Assembly: GCF_020073745.1 (NCBI RefSeq)
Contig: NZ_JAIRAU010000033.1
Span: 1-64,000 of the forward strand
Length of the DNA: 64,000 bases
Direction of reading: 5' to 3'
DNA from: Nannocystis pusilla
GTDB taxonomy: Bacteria > Myxococcota_A > Polyangia > Nannocystales > Nannocystaceae
In this document: positions 44,400-53,163 of the stretch, piece after piece
Layout: each line of letters begins with the position of its first letter
Position numbering within the stretch: position 1 is the first letter of the stretch
Notes under the pieces: model-generated
What the model was told of the DNA's origin: nothing
Database searches by the model: none
What the model saw: only the letters and a program-made list of their open reading frames with translations
Made by a program: the position numbers and the translations under genes

Positions 44400-46217
44400 G
44401 TGTTCACCTCGTATCCGCTCCGTCCGCTGTCCCTCGGCCTCGCCGGGCTCGCGACTGGCCTGGCCTTTGGGGCATGTACGGCGATCACCAACTTCGCCGA
44501 CTGCAAGGTCGACGAGGACTGCGCCGGCGCCGGCTCCGGCTACGTGTGCGGCGCGGGCGGCAAGTGCGTCGCGGGCGGCGACGACACGACGACCACCGGC
44601 GGGCCGGGCGCCACGACCGATCCGGGCACCGAGCCGACGACGTCGACCACGACGCCGACGACCACGCTCTCGACCGAGACCGACCCGGCGACCACCGAGA
44701 CGAGCACCACCGAGGCGATCACGTCGACCTCCGAAGACACCGAGACGACGACGACGACCGGCGAGCCGGTAGCCTGCACGGCCCACAGCGAATGCGTGGC
44801 GGCGCTCGGCGACGATCACGTGTGCGGCAAGGCCGGGCAGTGCGTGTCGGCGCTGACGACCGAGTGTCAGACGTTCCACTGGCCCGCCGACAAGCCGAAC
44901 GACAAGGTCGTGTTCGTCGGCTCGATCATGGCGACCTCGCCGCCGTTCGACGCGCTGGTGCTGCCGCTGCAGAACGCGGTCCAACTGGCGGTCGAGGACT
45001 TCAACGCCAACACCGACCTGCCCGGCGGGATCAAGATCGCGTGGATCGGCTGCGACGACCAGGGCAGCGCGGCCAAGGCGACGGCGGCGCTCACCCACCT
45101 CAGCGAGACGATCGGCGCGCCCGCGGTGGTCGGCCCGATCTTCAGCGAGCTGGTGCTGGCGCTGGCCGACCAGGCCAAGTCCAGCGGGACGCTGCTGATC
45201 TCGCCGACGGCCTCGGCGAAGGACATCACCGACCTCGAGGACGACGGCCTGGTGTGGCGCACGATCCCGAGCGACGTCTACCAGGCCAACGCGTTCGCCG
45301 ACCGGATCCCGCAGCTTCAGCCGGCGCCGACGAAGGTCGCGCTGCTCTACAAGGACGACGCCTACGGCAACTCGCTCCACATGGACGCCTACGCGCGCCT
45401 GGTGGCCGAGAACCCGGGCATCGAGACGATCACGAACCACAAGTACCCGAACCCGGTCGGGCTCACCCAGGCCGAGCTGCTGCAGATGTTCGGCACCGTG
45501 ATCGCCAGCGCCTGGGGCGGTCCCGGCGAGCACCCCGACACGATCGGCATCATCGGCACGACCGAGGTCACCGACATCATCCTCGGCTTCATGAACGCGT
45601 GGTCGGCCGAGAACCCCGACCCGCCGCTGCCGCGCTTCGTGGTCTCGCACGGGGTGGTGGCCGCGCTGCCGGACCTCATCGCCAAGGCCCCGGCGCCGCT
45701 CAAGCCGGCGCTGATGCAGATCACCGAGGGCGTCGCGCCGATCATCTTCGATGAGGCCAACTTCAACAACTTCAACATCCGCTACAAGATCCGCTTCAAC
45801 GACCAGGACCCGATCACGGCCGCGTCGCTGAGCTACGACGGGGCGATGGTGGTGATGCTGGCGATGGCCGGCGTGCCCGAGGGCGAGCCGATCGACGGCA
45901 AGAGCATCGCCGCGGCGATCGCCAAGCTGGTCGACAAGCAGGGCACCGTCGTCAGCTTCGGCGAGGTCATGGGCATCACGCTCACGTTCATCAAGAAGGC
46001 CCGCAACGCGCTGGCCACGGGGGGGACGGTCGACCTCAAGGGCGTCAGCGGTGCGCTCGACTTCGACCTGACCTCCGGCGAGGTCCGGGTCAACCTGCTC
46101 GGCTGGGGGATCGATCCGGACATGGGCATGCCCGAAGTAGGGGTTCTGGACCCCAAACGCATGTACGTCCTCGGCCCGGCGCCGAGCGACGAAGGCATGT
46201 GGGTGGATCTACCGTAG
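44400..46217 (+). CDS. Periplasmic-binding-protein-like lipoprotein (Leu/Ile/Val-binding type)
   Basis: A 605-aa protein. The signal ends AFGACTAI (lipobox). A short Cys-rich segment, a Thr/Asp/Pro linker (~60-125) and a second Cys pair follow. Residues ~165-600 resemble type 1 periplasmic-binding proteins of the LivJ/receptor-ligand-binding type (VVFVGSIMATSPPFDALVLP, AVQLAVEDFNANTD, GAPAVVGPIFSELVLALADQ, KVALLYKDDAYGNSL). No ABC permease genes are nearby, so it is more likely a sensor or ligand binder serving the flanking kinases than a transporter subunit; this is inference. It lies between the TPR gene and the second kinase. Confidence 0.87.
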   Translation: MFTSYPLRPLSLGLAGLATGLAFGACTAITNFADCKVDEDCAGAGSGYVCGAGGKCVAGGDDTTTTGGPGATTDPGTEPTTSTTTPTTTLSTETDPATTETSTTEAITSTSEDTETTTTTGEPVACTAHSECVAALGDDHVCGKAGQCVSALTTECQTFHWPADKPNDKVVFVGSIMATSPPFDALVLPLQNAVQLAVEDFNANTDLPGGIKIAWIGCDDQGSAAKATAALTHLSETIGAPAVVGPIFSELVLALADQAKSSGTLLISPTASAKDITDLEDDGLVWRTIPSDVYQANAFADRIPQLQPAPTKVALLYKDDAYGNSLHMDAYARLVAENPGIETITNHKYPNPVGLTQAELLQMFGTVIASAWGGPGEHPDTIGIIGTTEVTDIILGFMNAWSAENPDPPLPRFVVSHGVVAALPDLIAKAPAPLKPALMQITEGVAPIIFDEANFNNFNIRYKIRFNDQDPITAASLSYDGAMVVMLAMAGVPEGEPIDGKSIAAAIAKLVDKQGTVVSFGEVMGITLTFIKKARNALATGGTVDLKGVSGALDFDLTSGEVRVNLLGWGIDPDMGMPEVGVLDPKRMYVLGPAPSDEGMWVDLP

Positions 46218-46246
46218 GCGGATCGCCGCCGCTCGCGCCCTCGGGG

Positions 46247-46252
46247 TATAAC
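46247..46252 (+). promoter_or_regulatory. Putative -10 element of second kinase gene
   Basis: TATAAC in CTCGGGGTATAACGG, 16 nt before the GTG start at 46269. It is similar to GGGGATATAGT before the paralogous kinase. Confidence 0.4.
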
Positions 46253-46268
46253 GGAGGCTGAGGCTTCC

Positions 46269-48008
46269 GTGGTCGAACCGAACCGCACCCGCAAGACGCT
46301 CGATCCGGCCCCTGGCGCGCTGATCGGCGGCAAATATGAGATCGATCGCCTGATCGCTCGCGGCGGCGTCGGCGTGGTCTATCTGGCCCGCGATCGCGAG
46401 CAGCAACGCGAGGTCGTGATCAAGTTCCTCGCCGGACATTTGACCGGCGAGTCGGAGGCGAGCGCGCGCTTCGCTCGCGAGGTCGAACGACTCAGCGGAA
46501 TTCAGCACCCGAACATCGTCGAGGTCCTGGGGCACGGGCAGGAGAACGGCGCGCCGTACCTCGTCATGGAGTACCTGTCGGGCGAGCCCTTGCTGGCGTT
46601 CCTGAACCGCAAGGGCCGCCTGTCGCTGGCGGAGTTCGTGCCGATCGCGGCGCAGATCCTGAAGGCCCTCGGCTACGCGCACGGCTGCGGCTTGATGCAC
46701 CGCGACATCAAGCCGGCGAACATCATGCTGACCACGCGCAAGGGCCGGGCCAACTTCGTCAAGCTGCTCGACTTCGGCATGGCGAAGCTGGTCGAGGGCG
46801 AGCGCGACATCACCTCGGAGCAGGTGCTCGGCACGGCCAACTACATGGCGCCGGAGCAGGTGCGCGGCGAGCCGCTCGACGAGCGCGTCGACGTGTACGC
46901 CTGCGGGCTGCTGTTCTATCGCATGCTGGCGGGCACGCCGCCGTTCGTGGCCGACAACAACTCGGCGCTGCTGTACAAGCAGGTCCACGAGCTGCCGGCG
47001 CCGCTGGCGGTCAAGCTGCCGCCGGGCAACGAGGTGCCGCCCGAGCTGGCGCAGCTCATCGATCGTTGCATCGCCAAGGACCCGCGCGAGCGGCCGGCCG
47101 ACGCCAACGCACTCACCGAGGCGCTGGTCGCCTGCGTGCCGTCGCACCTGTTCCGCCTACCGCTCGCCGAGGGCGCCGACGCCAGCGCGACGGCGTCGAC
47201 GCTGGCGATGGTGAGCGACCTGTCGCCGGCGGTGAGCATGGTGGGGCGCGAGAGCCCGTCGGACTCGATGCGGCCGCGCAAGCGCAAGAGCTCGGCGGTC
47301 TATTCGCGCAGCGTCGCGGCCGCCGAGCTGGGCGACATCGAGGTCGAGGCGGCCGAGGGACCGTCGATCACGGCGGCGATGACGACGGAGCCGCGCGGCA
47401 GCTCGACGCGCTGGCTGGTGCTCGGCGCGGCGGCGGTGGCGGCGGTGGTGCTGGCGGTGGTGCTGCTCGGCGGGGGCGGCGAGGCGCCCGCGACCGGCAC
47501 GACCGCGGTCGACGCGGCGCGGGTGGCGGCGCGCCTCGACCAGGTCGACGCGCTGATCCTCGCCGGCGACTTCGGCAAGGCCCGCGAGGAGCTCGAGGCC
47601 ATCCGCTATCAGCTGCACGAGGTGCCGCACGGGGAGAGCCGGGCGTCGGCGCAGGAGCGCAAGATCGCGGTGCTCATCGGGCTCGAGGTGGCGCGACAGT
47701 TCGAGCAGTCGGGCGACAGGGGCGCGGCCGAGAAGGCGTACCGCGACGTGCTGGCGCTCGACGCCGGCAACGCCGAGGCCCGCACCGGGCTGAGCCGGCT
47801 CGGCACCGGGCCGAGGCCGGCCGAGACGGCGGTCGAGGAGGAGACCCGGCCGAAGTCGAAGCCGCGCGCGAAGACCGGCAGCGAGGGCAAGCCGATGACG
47901 ACGCCGCCGCCGCCGAGCAAGACGGCCGAGCCGAAGCGCGACGAGACGTTCAAGCTGCCGCCCAAGAAGAACGCGGACTCGATCTTCCTGCCGACCGGCA
48001 AGAAGTGA
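46269..48008 (+). CDS. Ser/Thr protein kinase, paralogue of the 41.7-kb kinase
   Basis: A 579-aa protein from GTG 46269. IARGGVGVVY (29-38), Lys52, HRDIKPAN, DFG and APE are intact. A membrane helix lies near 378-398 (WLVLGAAAVAAVVLAVVLLG), then a TPR-like tail (ILAGDFGKAREELEAIRYQL, AYRDVLALDAGNAEARTGL), a charged Pro/Lys spacer and the closing DSIFLPTGKK. The activation region around LLDFGMAKLVEGERDITSEQ is nearly identical to the kinase upstream. Duplication with conserved order suggests both act in one sensing unit with the TPR protein and the binding-protein-like lipoprotein. Palindromes follow its stop. Confidence 0.92.
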   Translation: MVEPNRTRKTLDPAPGALIGGKYEIDRLIARGGVGVVYLARDREQQREVVIKFLAGHLTGESEASARFAREVERLSGIQHPNIVEVLGHGQENGAPYLVMEYLSGEPLLAFLNRKGRLSLAEFVPIAAQILKALGYAHGCGLMHRDIKPANIMLTTRKGRANFVKLLDFGMAKLVEGERDITSEQVLGTANYMAPEQVRGEPLDERVDVYACGLLFYRMLAGTPPFVADNNSALLYKQVHELPAPLAVKLPPGNEVPPELAQLIDRCIAKDPRERPADANALTEALVACVPSHLFRLPLAEGADASATASTLAMVSDLSPAVSMVGRESPSDSMRPRKRKSSAVYSRSVAAAELGDIEVEAAEGPSITAAMTTEPRGSSTRWLVLGAAAVAAVVLAVVLLGGGGEAPATGTTAVDAARVAARLDQVDALILAGDFGKAREELEAIRYQLHEVPHGESRASAQERKIAVLIGLEVARQFEQSGDRGAAEKAYRDVLALDAGNAEARTGLSRLGTGPRPAETAVEEETRPKSKPRAKTGSEGKPMTTPPPPSKTAEPKRDETFKLPPKKNADSIFLPTGKK

Positions 48009-48012
48009 CAGC

Positions 48013-48062
48013 GCGCTGTCGGTAAGGACATGTCCGGAGGGACATGCCCCCCGGGACAGTGA
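48013..48062. repeat. Three overlapping palindromes after kinase gene
   Basis: GCGCTGTCGGTAAGGACATG, then ACATGTCCGGAGGGACATGC (exact core, loop GGAG), then ACATGCCCCCCGGGACAGTG. They begin 5 nt after the kinase stop and end just before the stop of the convergent CPBP gene (48068), filling the whole gap. Confidence 0.7.
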
Positions 48063-48067
48063 CTCGC

Positions 48068-48823
48068 TCAGCCGTGCAGGCTGAGGACGTAGACGTCGTA
48101 GAGGGCGTGCGTCCAGGCGGCCACGGCGAAGCCGCGCAGCTGATAGACGAGGGCGAAGAACACGCCGGCGAGGGTGCGGTAGACGAACGCGGCGTAGGTG
48201 AAGGGCTCGCCGGCGGGCCCGACGTGGTGCGCGAGGCTGAAGATCAGCGACGACAGCACCAGGGCGCCCAGCCACGCGCGCCGCCGGCCGGTGAGGCCCG
48301 ACAGCAGGAAGCCGATGCCGCCCATGCCGAGGACGCGGAAGATGAGCTCCTCGTGCAGGCCGGCGCCGGCGGAGATGACGGCGATGTCGGCGACGCTGGT
48401 GCGGGCCTGGATCGCCAGACCCGGGGCGAGCTCGGCGAGGCGGTGAATGACCAGCAGGATCAACGTGCCCATGGTCGAGGCGTAGAAGCCCGACTCGACC
48501 AGCATCGGCACGAAGCGCTGGGGACTGAAGCGCCCGTAGCTGCGCAGGATGACGAGGATCGCGCCGTAGCCGAGCAGCATGGCCCCGAGCGCGGCCATGT
48601 AGTTGCCGAGGTCGCGGGCGCACAGCTCGATCAGCGACTTGGTGATGAAGTCGACGCCGTTGAGGCCGAGGCCGCCGCTGCCGAGGATCCCGAGCTGGTA
48701 GACGAGCAGCAGCGGGAACACCAGGACGGCGCTGGTGAACGGATCGATCCGGGCCGAGAAATGGTCCCAGAAGGCGCTCCGTGCGCGCGGCGGCGGCGAC
48801 CGGGTGGGGACAGCACGGGCCAT
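48068..48823 (-). CDS. CPBP family intramembrane glutamic protease
   Basis: A 251-aa protein with about six to seven hydrophobic segments. The CPBP (CAAX protease/bacteriocin processing) motifs are HEELIFR (157-163), with the Glu pair and Arg, then SLAHH (His199/200) and a final HALYD His. These proteases cleave inside membranes and include Rce1-type and bacteriocin self-immunity enzymes. Length and motif order are typical. No prenylated substrate gene is evident nearby. It is convergent with the kinase gene and separated from it by three palindromes. Confidence 0.88.
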   Translation of the reverse strand: MARAVPTRSPPPRARSAFWDHFSARIDPFTSAVLVFPLLLVYQLGILGSGGLGLNGVDFITKSLIELCARDLGNYMAALGAMLLGYGAILVILRSYGRFSPQRFVPMLVESGFYASTMGTLILLVIHRLAELAPGLAIQARTSVADIAVISAGAGLHEELIFRVLGMGGIGFLLSGLTGRRRAWLGALVLSSLIFSLAHHVGPAGEPFTYAAFVYRTLAGVFFALVYQLRGFAVAAWTHALYDVYVLSLHG

Positions 48824-49059
48824 GCGGCGCCAAGCCTGCGCGAGCGAGCGTCAGGCGCCAAGCAATCGGCCAAAACGACCCCGCCGGAGGCCGAGCCCGG
48901 GGCGATCGCCGGAGACGCCGGGGACGCCCTGGCGCAGCCAGGCGAGCCTGCGCGCTTTCATCGCCGCGCGCGCGATACGCCCGGGTGCGCGTGCGAGGAC
49001 CCAACGAAACGAGCTCCGGTGGGAGGCCGGAGCTCGTGCGAGGCCCTGCGCGCCGGCGG

Positions 49060-50430
49060 CTACTTGCGCTTGCCGGGCTTCTTCACCGGCTTCTTGGCGG
49101 CGGGCTTCTTCACCGGCTTCTTGGCGGCGGGCTTCTTCGCCGCGGCCTTCTTGGCCACCGGCTTCTTGGCGGCGGGCTTCTTCGCCGCGGCCTTGGCGGG
49201 CTTCTTGGCGACGGGCTTCTTGGCGGCGGGCTTCTTCGCCGCGGCCTTGGCGGGTTTCTTGGCGACGGGCTTCTTGGCGGCGGGCTTCTTCGCCGCGGCC
49301 TTGGCGGGCTTCTTGGCGACGGGCTTCTTGGCGGCGGGCTTCTTCACGGCCTTCGCCTTCTTGGCCTTCTCGGCGTCCTTCGCCTTCTTGGCCTTCTCGG
49401 CGTCCTTCGCCTTCTTGGCCTTCTCGGCGTCCTTCGCCTTCTTGGCCTTCTCCTTGGCCTTTTCGGCCTCCTTCGCCTTCTTGCCGGCTTCCTTCTCGGC
49501 GAGCTTCTTGGCCTTGTCGGCCTCCTGGGCCTTCTTGCGCTCCTCCGCCTCGCGCTTGGCGGTCTCCTTGGCGGTGATGGCGTCTTGCTTCTTCTGCTCG
49601 GCGTCGAGGCGCTTCTGCTCGGCGGCGCGGACGCGCTCCTCTTCCTTGCGGCGCTTCTCGTCTTCCTTGGCCTGCTTGGCGGCGTTGCGGGCTTGCTCCT
49701 TTTCGAGCTTGACCCGCTCGCGCTCCTCTTCCTTGCGGCGCTTCTCGTCTTCCTTTTCCTTGCGCTTGCGGTCGCGTTCCGACTCGCGGCGGAGGCGTTC
49801 TTCTTCGCGGCGCTGGGCCTCGAGGACCTTGCGCTGCTCGGCTGCGGCGCGCTTCTCGGCGTCTTCTTCGGCCTGGCGGCGCTCGCGCTCGGCGGCGATC
49901 TCCTCGGGTGAGGGGCCCATCTCCAGGCCGAGCAGCTGACGGACCTCGTCGGCGGAGACGCGCTCGCCCCGGCGCTCGTCGGGGGTCTCGCCGCGGCCGT
50001 GGACGAGGAGGCGCGCGAGATCGCTGCGGAACATCAGCTCCGCCTTGTTATCGCCCATCAGCTCGCTGACGTAACCGACGCCGAAGGTCGGATGGACGAT
50101 GATCTGGTGGAGCTGGAGAAGCGCCTTGGGGCTGTAGCGAACGGCGTTATTCACGTCGTACGTGTGGACCCCGTCGAGCCAGGACAATTTCTTCATACTC
50201 TTGCGCCGGGACACGCTCAGCGGCTCCGGGCTCTCGTCGTCCCGGCCCCGCGGAGGCTTGAAGGAGTGGATATCGCCGCAGACGCCGCACTGGACGCGGC
50301 GGATCTCGTCGCCGTAGCTCTCGAGGATGACGTGCGTGGTATCGGCGCGACACTTGGGGCAGTAAGCCTCAGTTTCGCCGCCGTTCGAGCTCTGGTTGCC
50401 ACCAAAGTGGCTCTCGAAGATCTGGTCCAT
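49060..50430 (-). CDS. Zinc-ribbon, coiled-coil and histone-H1-like tail protein
   Basis: A 456-aa protein in three parts. (1) Zinc ribbon at ~24-53: YCPKC and CGVCGDIH, spaced as four Cys ligands. (2) A small domain with VHPTFGVGYVSELMGDNKAE, a His-Pro-x-Phe-Gly-x-Gly pattern seen in CarD/KOW-like nucleic-acid-interaction modules, at ~112-145. (3) A long charged coiled coil (~180-345; KRKEKEDEKRRKEEERERV-like) leading into a Lys/Ala/Pro tail (~355-456) of AKKPAAKKPVAKKP units, like histone H1 and bacterial H1-type proteins. It probably binds DNA and RNA or chromatin. The tail is encoded by perfect-looking 27-bp and 54-bp tandem repeats. Confidence 0.88.
   Translation of the reverse strand: MDQIFESHFGGNQSSNGGETEAYCPKCRADTTHVILESYGDEIRRVQCGVCGDIHSFKPPRGRDDESPEPLSVSRRKSMKKLSWLDGVHTYDVNNAVRYSPKALLQLHQIIVHPTFGVGYVSELMGDNKAELMFRSDLARLLVHGRGETPDERRGERVSADEVRQLLGLEMGPSPEEIAAERERRQAEEDAEKRAAAEQRKVLEAQRREEERLRRESERDRKRKEKEDEKRRKEEERERVKLEKEQARNAAKQAKEDEKRRKEEERVRAAEQKRLDAEQKKQDAITAKETAKREAEERKKAQEADKAKKLAEKEAGKKAKEAEKAKEKAKKAKDAEKAKKAKDAEKAKKAKDAEKAKKAKAVKKPAAKKPVAKKPAKAAAKKPAAKKPVAKKPAKAAAKKPAAKKPVAKKPAKAAAKKPAAKKPVAKKAAAKKPAAKKPVKKPAAKKPVKKPGKRK
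49177..49338. repeat. 54-bp tandem repeat, three units
   Basis: Near-identical units begin at 49177, 49231 and 49285. They encode the 18-aa AKAAAKKPAAKKPVAKKP period of the H1-like tail. A fourth unit degenerates after 49339. Repeat-number variation by slippage is expected to stay in frame. Confidence 0.85.
49351..49458. repeat. 27-bp tandem repeat, about four units
   Basis: Units start at 49351, 49378, 49405 and 49432 (the last partial). They encode the 9-aa period KKAKDAEKA at the end of the coiled coil. Like the 54-bp array, the period is a multiple of 3. Confidence 0.85.
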
Positions 50431-50465
50431 GGCTTATCTCCGGACCGAAGCCGCTGGGCCAGTGC

Positions 50466-50493
50466 AGTAGCATGCCCGGATTTGGAAGTACAA
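50466..50493 (-). promoter_or_regulatory. Putative promoter of the H1-like gene
   Basis: On the minus strand TTGTAC (50488-50493) and GCTACT (50466-50471) are separated by 16 nt, 36 nt upstream of the ATG at 50430. GGAG before the start can serve as ribosome site. Confidence 0.35.
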
Positions 50494-50668
50494 GCCCAAA
50501 TTGGAGGATTTTGCCGGCGATGGCCACATCGAGCCCGACCCGGGTCGCAGCCGCTGATGGCAAGGCCGTCCGCTCGGAATGATCGCTGAATGCATCATAA
50601 ATGGGGTGTATTCGCGGTCATGGACCGGGAGTCCCTTGGGGCCAAACCCATGGGACAGGTCGTCCGGG

Positions 50669-51499
50669 TCACACGGAAAGCGGCGGATCGCCCTCGCTGG
50701 TGCCCGCAGCGCCGCTCCGTGCTCGCCCGAACTCCTCGCCGTGGGCCTCGCCCGCCTCGAGACCCATCGTCTGCATCAGCTTGCGAACGTCGGTGACGGT
50801 GCCCTTGGCCCGATCGGCGAGTGTGCCGAGCTCGCGGCAGACGACGCGGAACGCGCGGCCGTACTCGCCCGCCTGCGCGGCGATGATGTTGCCGTTGAGC
50901 GCCAGCAGCTGCAGTCGGCGCGCGACGTCGTCGAGGAAATGGATCACGCCCTCCATGCCGTCGGCGGCCTCCTCCTGGGCCGCCGTGCGCTGCTCGACGC
51001 CGATCCTCGCCGCCGCGACGAGCGACTCGTAGAAGGTCTGTTCCGACTGGAAGGCCTCGATCATGCCGATCGGCGCCTGCTCGTCCGGCGAGGTCGTGGG
51101 GTAGAGCGGGCGGGCGGTGACGAGGTAGACGAGGCCGTTGCGCTTCAGCGAGCCCTTGAAGATCTCGCGCTTGCGCAGCACCACGTCGACCAACTCGGCG
51201 TCGGCGTAGCCCCCGATCTCGCCCGGTTTGCCGACGCCCAGCGCCGACGTCGAGGCGATCCGGCGGTTGCCGTGGTAGAGGCTGATACCGAGGCTCGTGG
51301 CCCGCGCCAGCAGCGGCAGGAGCGTGTTGTCCTGGTCGAGAACGGTGTCTCCCGCGCGCAGGCGGCCCTCGGCGCGATGCAGGCGACCGAGCCGGCGAAT
51401 CACGTTCTCGCACAGCTCGGTAGCGGAGACCCCCCGGTCGAGGATTCGGCGCCGGATCACCGACCACACCGCGTTGAAGATCTGGGTCTCGGTCGTCAT
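50669..51499 (-). CDS. Soluble chemoreceptor-like signalling protein
   Basis: A 276-aa protein from ATG 51499 (MTTETQ), or 279 aa from GTG 51508. No membrane helix. The first ~170 residues look like a small-molecule sensor domain of the sCache/PAS type (LARATSLGISLYHGNRRIAS, VYLVTARPLYPT). Residues ~200-255 contain a shortened methyl-accepting chemotaxis hairpin tip: LQLLALNGNIIAAQAGEYGR, then AFRVVCRELGTLADRA, matching the MCP core (ALNA.IEAARAGE.GRGFAVVA.EVR.LA). It is too short for a full receptor, so it may bind CheW/CheA in the cytosol or signal in another way. Divergent from gltX by 56 nt. Confidence 0.8.
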   Translation of the reverse strand: MTTETQIFNAVWSVIRRRILDRGVSATELCENVIRRLGRLHRAEGRLRAGDTVLDQDNTLLPLLARATSLGISLYHGNRRIASTSALGVGKPGEIGGYADAELVDVVLRKREIFKGSLKRNGLVYLVTARPLYPTTSPDEQAPIGMIEAFQSEQTFYESLVAAARIGVEQRTAAQEEAADGMEGVIHFLDDVARRLQLLALNGNIIAAQAGEYGRAFRVVCRELGTLADRAKGTVTDVRKLMQTMGLEAGEAHGEEFGRARSGAAGTSEGDPPLSV

Positions 51500-51555
51500 T
51501 TCGCTCACGTGCCCGCAGTGTACTGGGCCGCGCGCCCCCGTGGTAGGAGCCCGAC

Positions 51556-53070
51556 ATGACTGGACAAGACGGCGCGCGGCCGCCTGGTCGCCTGCCTCCG
51601 CGCGTGCGGATCGCCCCCAGCCCGACCGGCGACCCCCACGTCGGCACGGCTTACATCGCCCTGTTCAACTACGTGTTCGCCCGCAAGCACGGCGGGGCCT
51701 TCATCCTCCGGATCGAGGACACCGATCAGGAGCGCTACACCGCCGGCAGCGAGGCCGCGATCTTCGAGGCGCTGCGCTGGCTCGGCCTCAGCTGGGACGA
51801 GGGCCCCGACGTCGGCGGCCCGCACGGCCCGTACCGCCAGTCGGAGCGCCTGCCGCTGTACCGCCGGGAGATCCAGAAGCTGGTCGAGAAGGGCGAGGCG
51901 TACCCGTGCTTCTGCACCAAGGAGCGGCTCGACGCGCTGCGCCGCGACCAGATCGCGGCCAAGCAGTCGACCCTCGGTTACGACGGCCGCTGCCGCTCGC
52001 TTTCGCCCGCAGAGGCCGCGGCGCGGACGGCGGCGGGCGAGCCGCACGTCATCCGCCTGCGCGTGCCCGAGGACGGCGAGACCGTGTTCGTCGACCACCT
52101 GCGCGGCGAGCTGCGCTTCGAGAACCGCCTGATCGACGACCAGGTGCTGTTCAAGTCGGACGGCTTCCCGACCTACCACCTCGCCAACGTGGTCGACGAC
52201 CACGACATGGGCATCACCCACGTGATCCGCGGCGAGGAGTGGATCACGTCGACGCCGAAGCACGTGCTGCTCTACAGGGCCTTCGGCTGGGAGCCGCCCG
52301 AGTTCTTCCACCTCGGCCTCCTGCGCAACGCCGACAAGTCGAAGCTGTCGAAGCGCAAGAACCCGGTCTCGGTGTTCTACTACCGCGACCTCGGCTACCT
52401 GCCCGAGACCATGCTGAACTTCATGGCCTGCCTCGGCTACAGCATGGGCGACGACCGCGAGCGCTTCACCGTCGGCGAGATGATCGCCCACTTCGAGTGG
52501 TCGCGCGTCAGCGCCGGCGGGCCGGTGTTCGACCAGGCCAAGCTCGAGGCGTTCAACGGCGCCGACATCCGCGCCCTCGGCGTCGAGGCGCTGTACGAGC
52601 GCCTGGTCGAGCGCTCGCTGTCCCGCGAGCGCCTGCTGCCGCTGCTGGCCCAGGCCCAGGAGCGCGTCAACCGCCTCGACGACTTCATCCCGTACCTGTC
52701 GTTCTTCTTCGGCGGCAGCCTCGACTACGCGCCGGTCCTCGACAAGCTCAAGGTCAAGGACCGCTCGCCGAAGGAGGTGGCGGACACGCTCGACGCGTTC
52801 GCCCAGGACATCGAGCGCGACGCCGAGGCCCGCGCCTTCACGCCGGCCGCCATCGACGCGTTCGCCCGCGGGTTCTGCCAGCGCAACGGCTGGAAGACCA
52901 AGGAGCTGTTCATGCTGCTGCGCGTGGCCGTCACCGGCCGCACCGCCGCGCCGTCGCTGTTCGAGACGATGGCGCTGTGCGGCAAGGACCGCTGCCGCTT
53001 GCGGATCCGCGACGTCGTCGCGCTGCTGCTCGATCAGGCCGAGAAGGACAAGGCGTACGAGAAGAAGTAG
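51556..53070 (+). CDS. gltX: Glutamate--tRNA ligase
   Basis: A 504-aa class I synthetase that charges tRNA-Glu. The HIGH-type motif is in APSPTGDPHVG (20-30), followed by RIEDTDQERY. KMSKS appears as KLSKRK (263-268). Both are standard for GluRS. The C-terminal anticodon-binding domain (~330-504) ends EKDKAYEKK. Length is normal. Three palindromes begin 6 nt after its stop. Confidence 0.97.
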   Translation: MTGQDGARPPGRLPPRVRIAPSPTGDPHVGTAYIALFNYVFARKHGGAFILRIEDTDQERYTAGSEAAIFEALRWLGLSWDEGPDVGGPHGPYRQSERLPLYRREIQKLVEKGEAYPCFCTKERLDALRRDQIAAKQSTLGYDGRCRSLSPAEAAARTAAGEPHVIRLRVPEDGETVFVDHLRGELRFENRLIDDQVLFKSDGFPTYHLANVVDDHDMGITHVIRGEEWITSTPKHVLLYRAFGWEPPEFFHLGLLRNADKSKLSKRKNPVSVFYYRDLGYLPETMLNFMACLGYSMGDDRERFTVGEMIAHFEWSRVSAGGPVFDQAKLEAFNGADIRALGVEALYERLVERSLSRERLLPLLAQAQERVNRLDDFIPYLSFFFGGSLDYAPVLDKLKVKDRSPKEVADTLDAFAQDIERDAEARAFTPAAIDAFARGFCQRNGWKTKELFMLLRVAVTGRTAAPSLFETMALCGKDRCRLRIRDVVALLLDQAEKDKAYEKK

Positions 53071-53075
53071 CGGAG

Positions 53076-53141
53076 GGGCATGCCCGAAAGGGCATGCTCC
53101 TGGGGTCATGTCCGGAGCGACCTGTCCGTGGAGGCATGTCC
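53076..53141. repeat. Three palindromes after gltX
   Basis: GGGCATGCCCGAAAGGGCATG, then GTCATGTCCGGAGCGACCTG, then ACCTGTCCGTGGAGGCATGTC, overlapping in part. They occupy most of the gap between gltX and the convergent P450 gene (stop at 53164). Confidence 0.65.
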
Positions 53142-53163
53142 CTCCGGCTAGATCGACGAGCCG

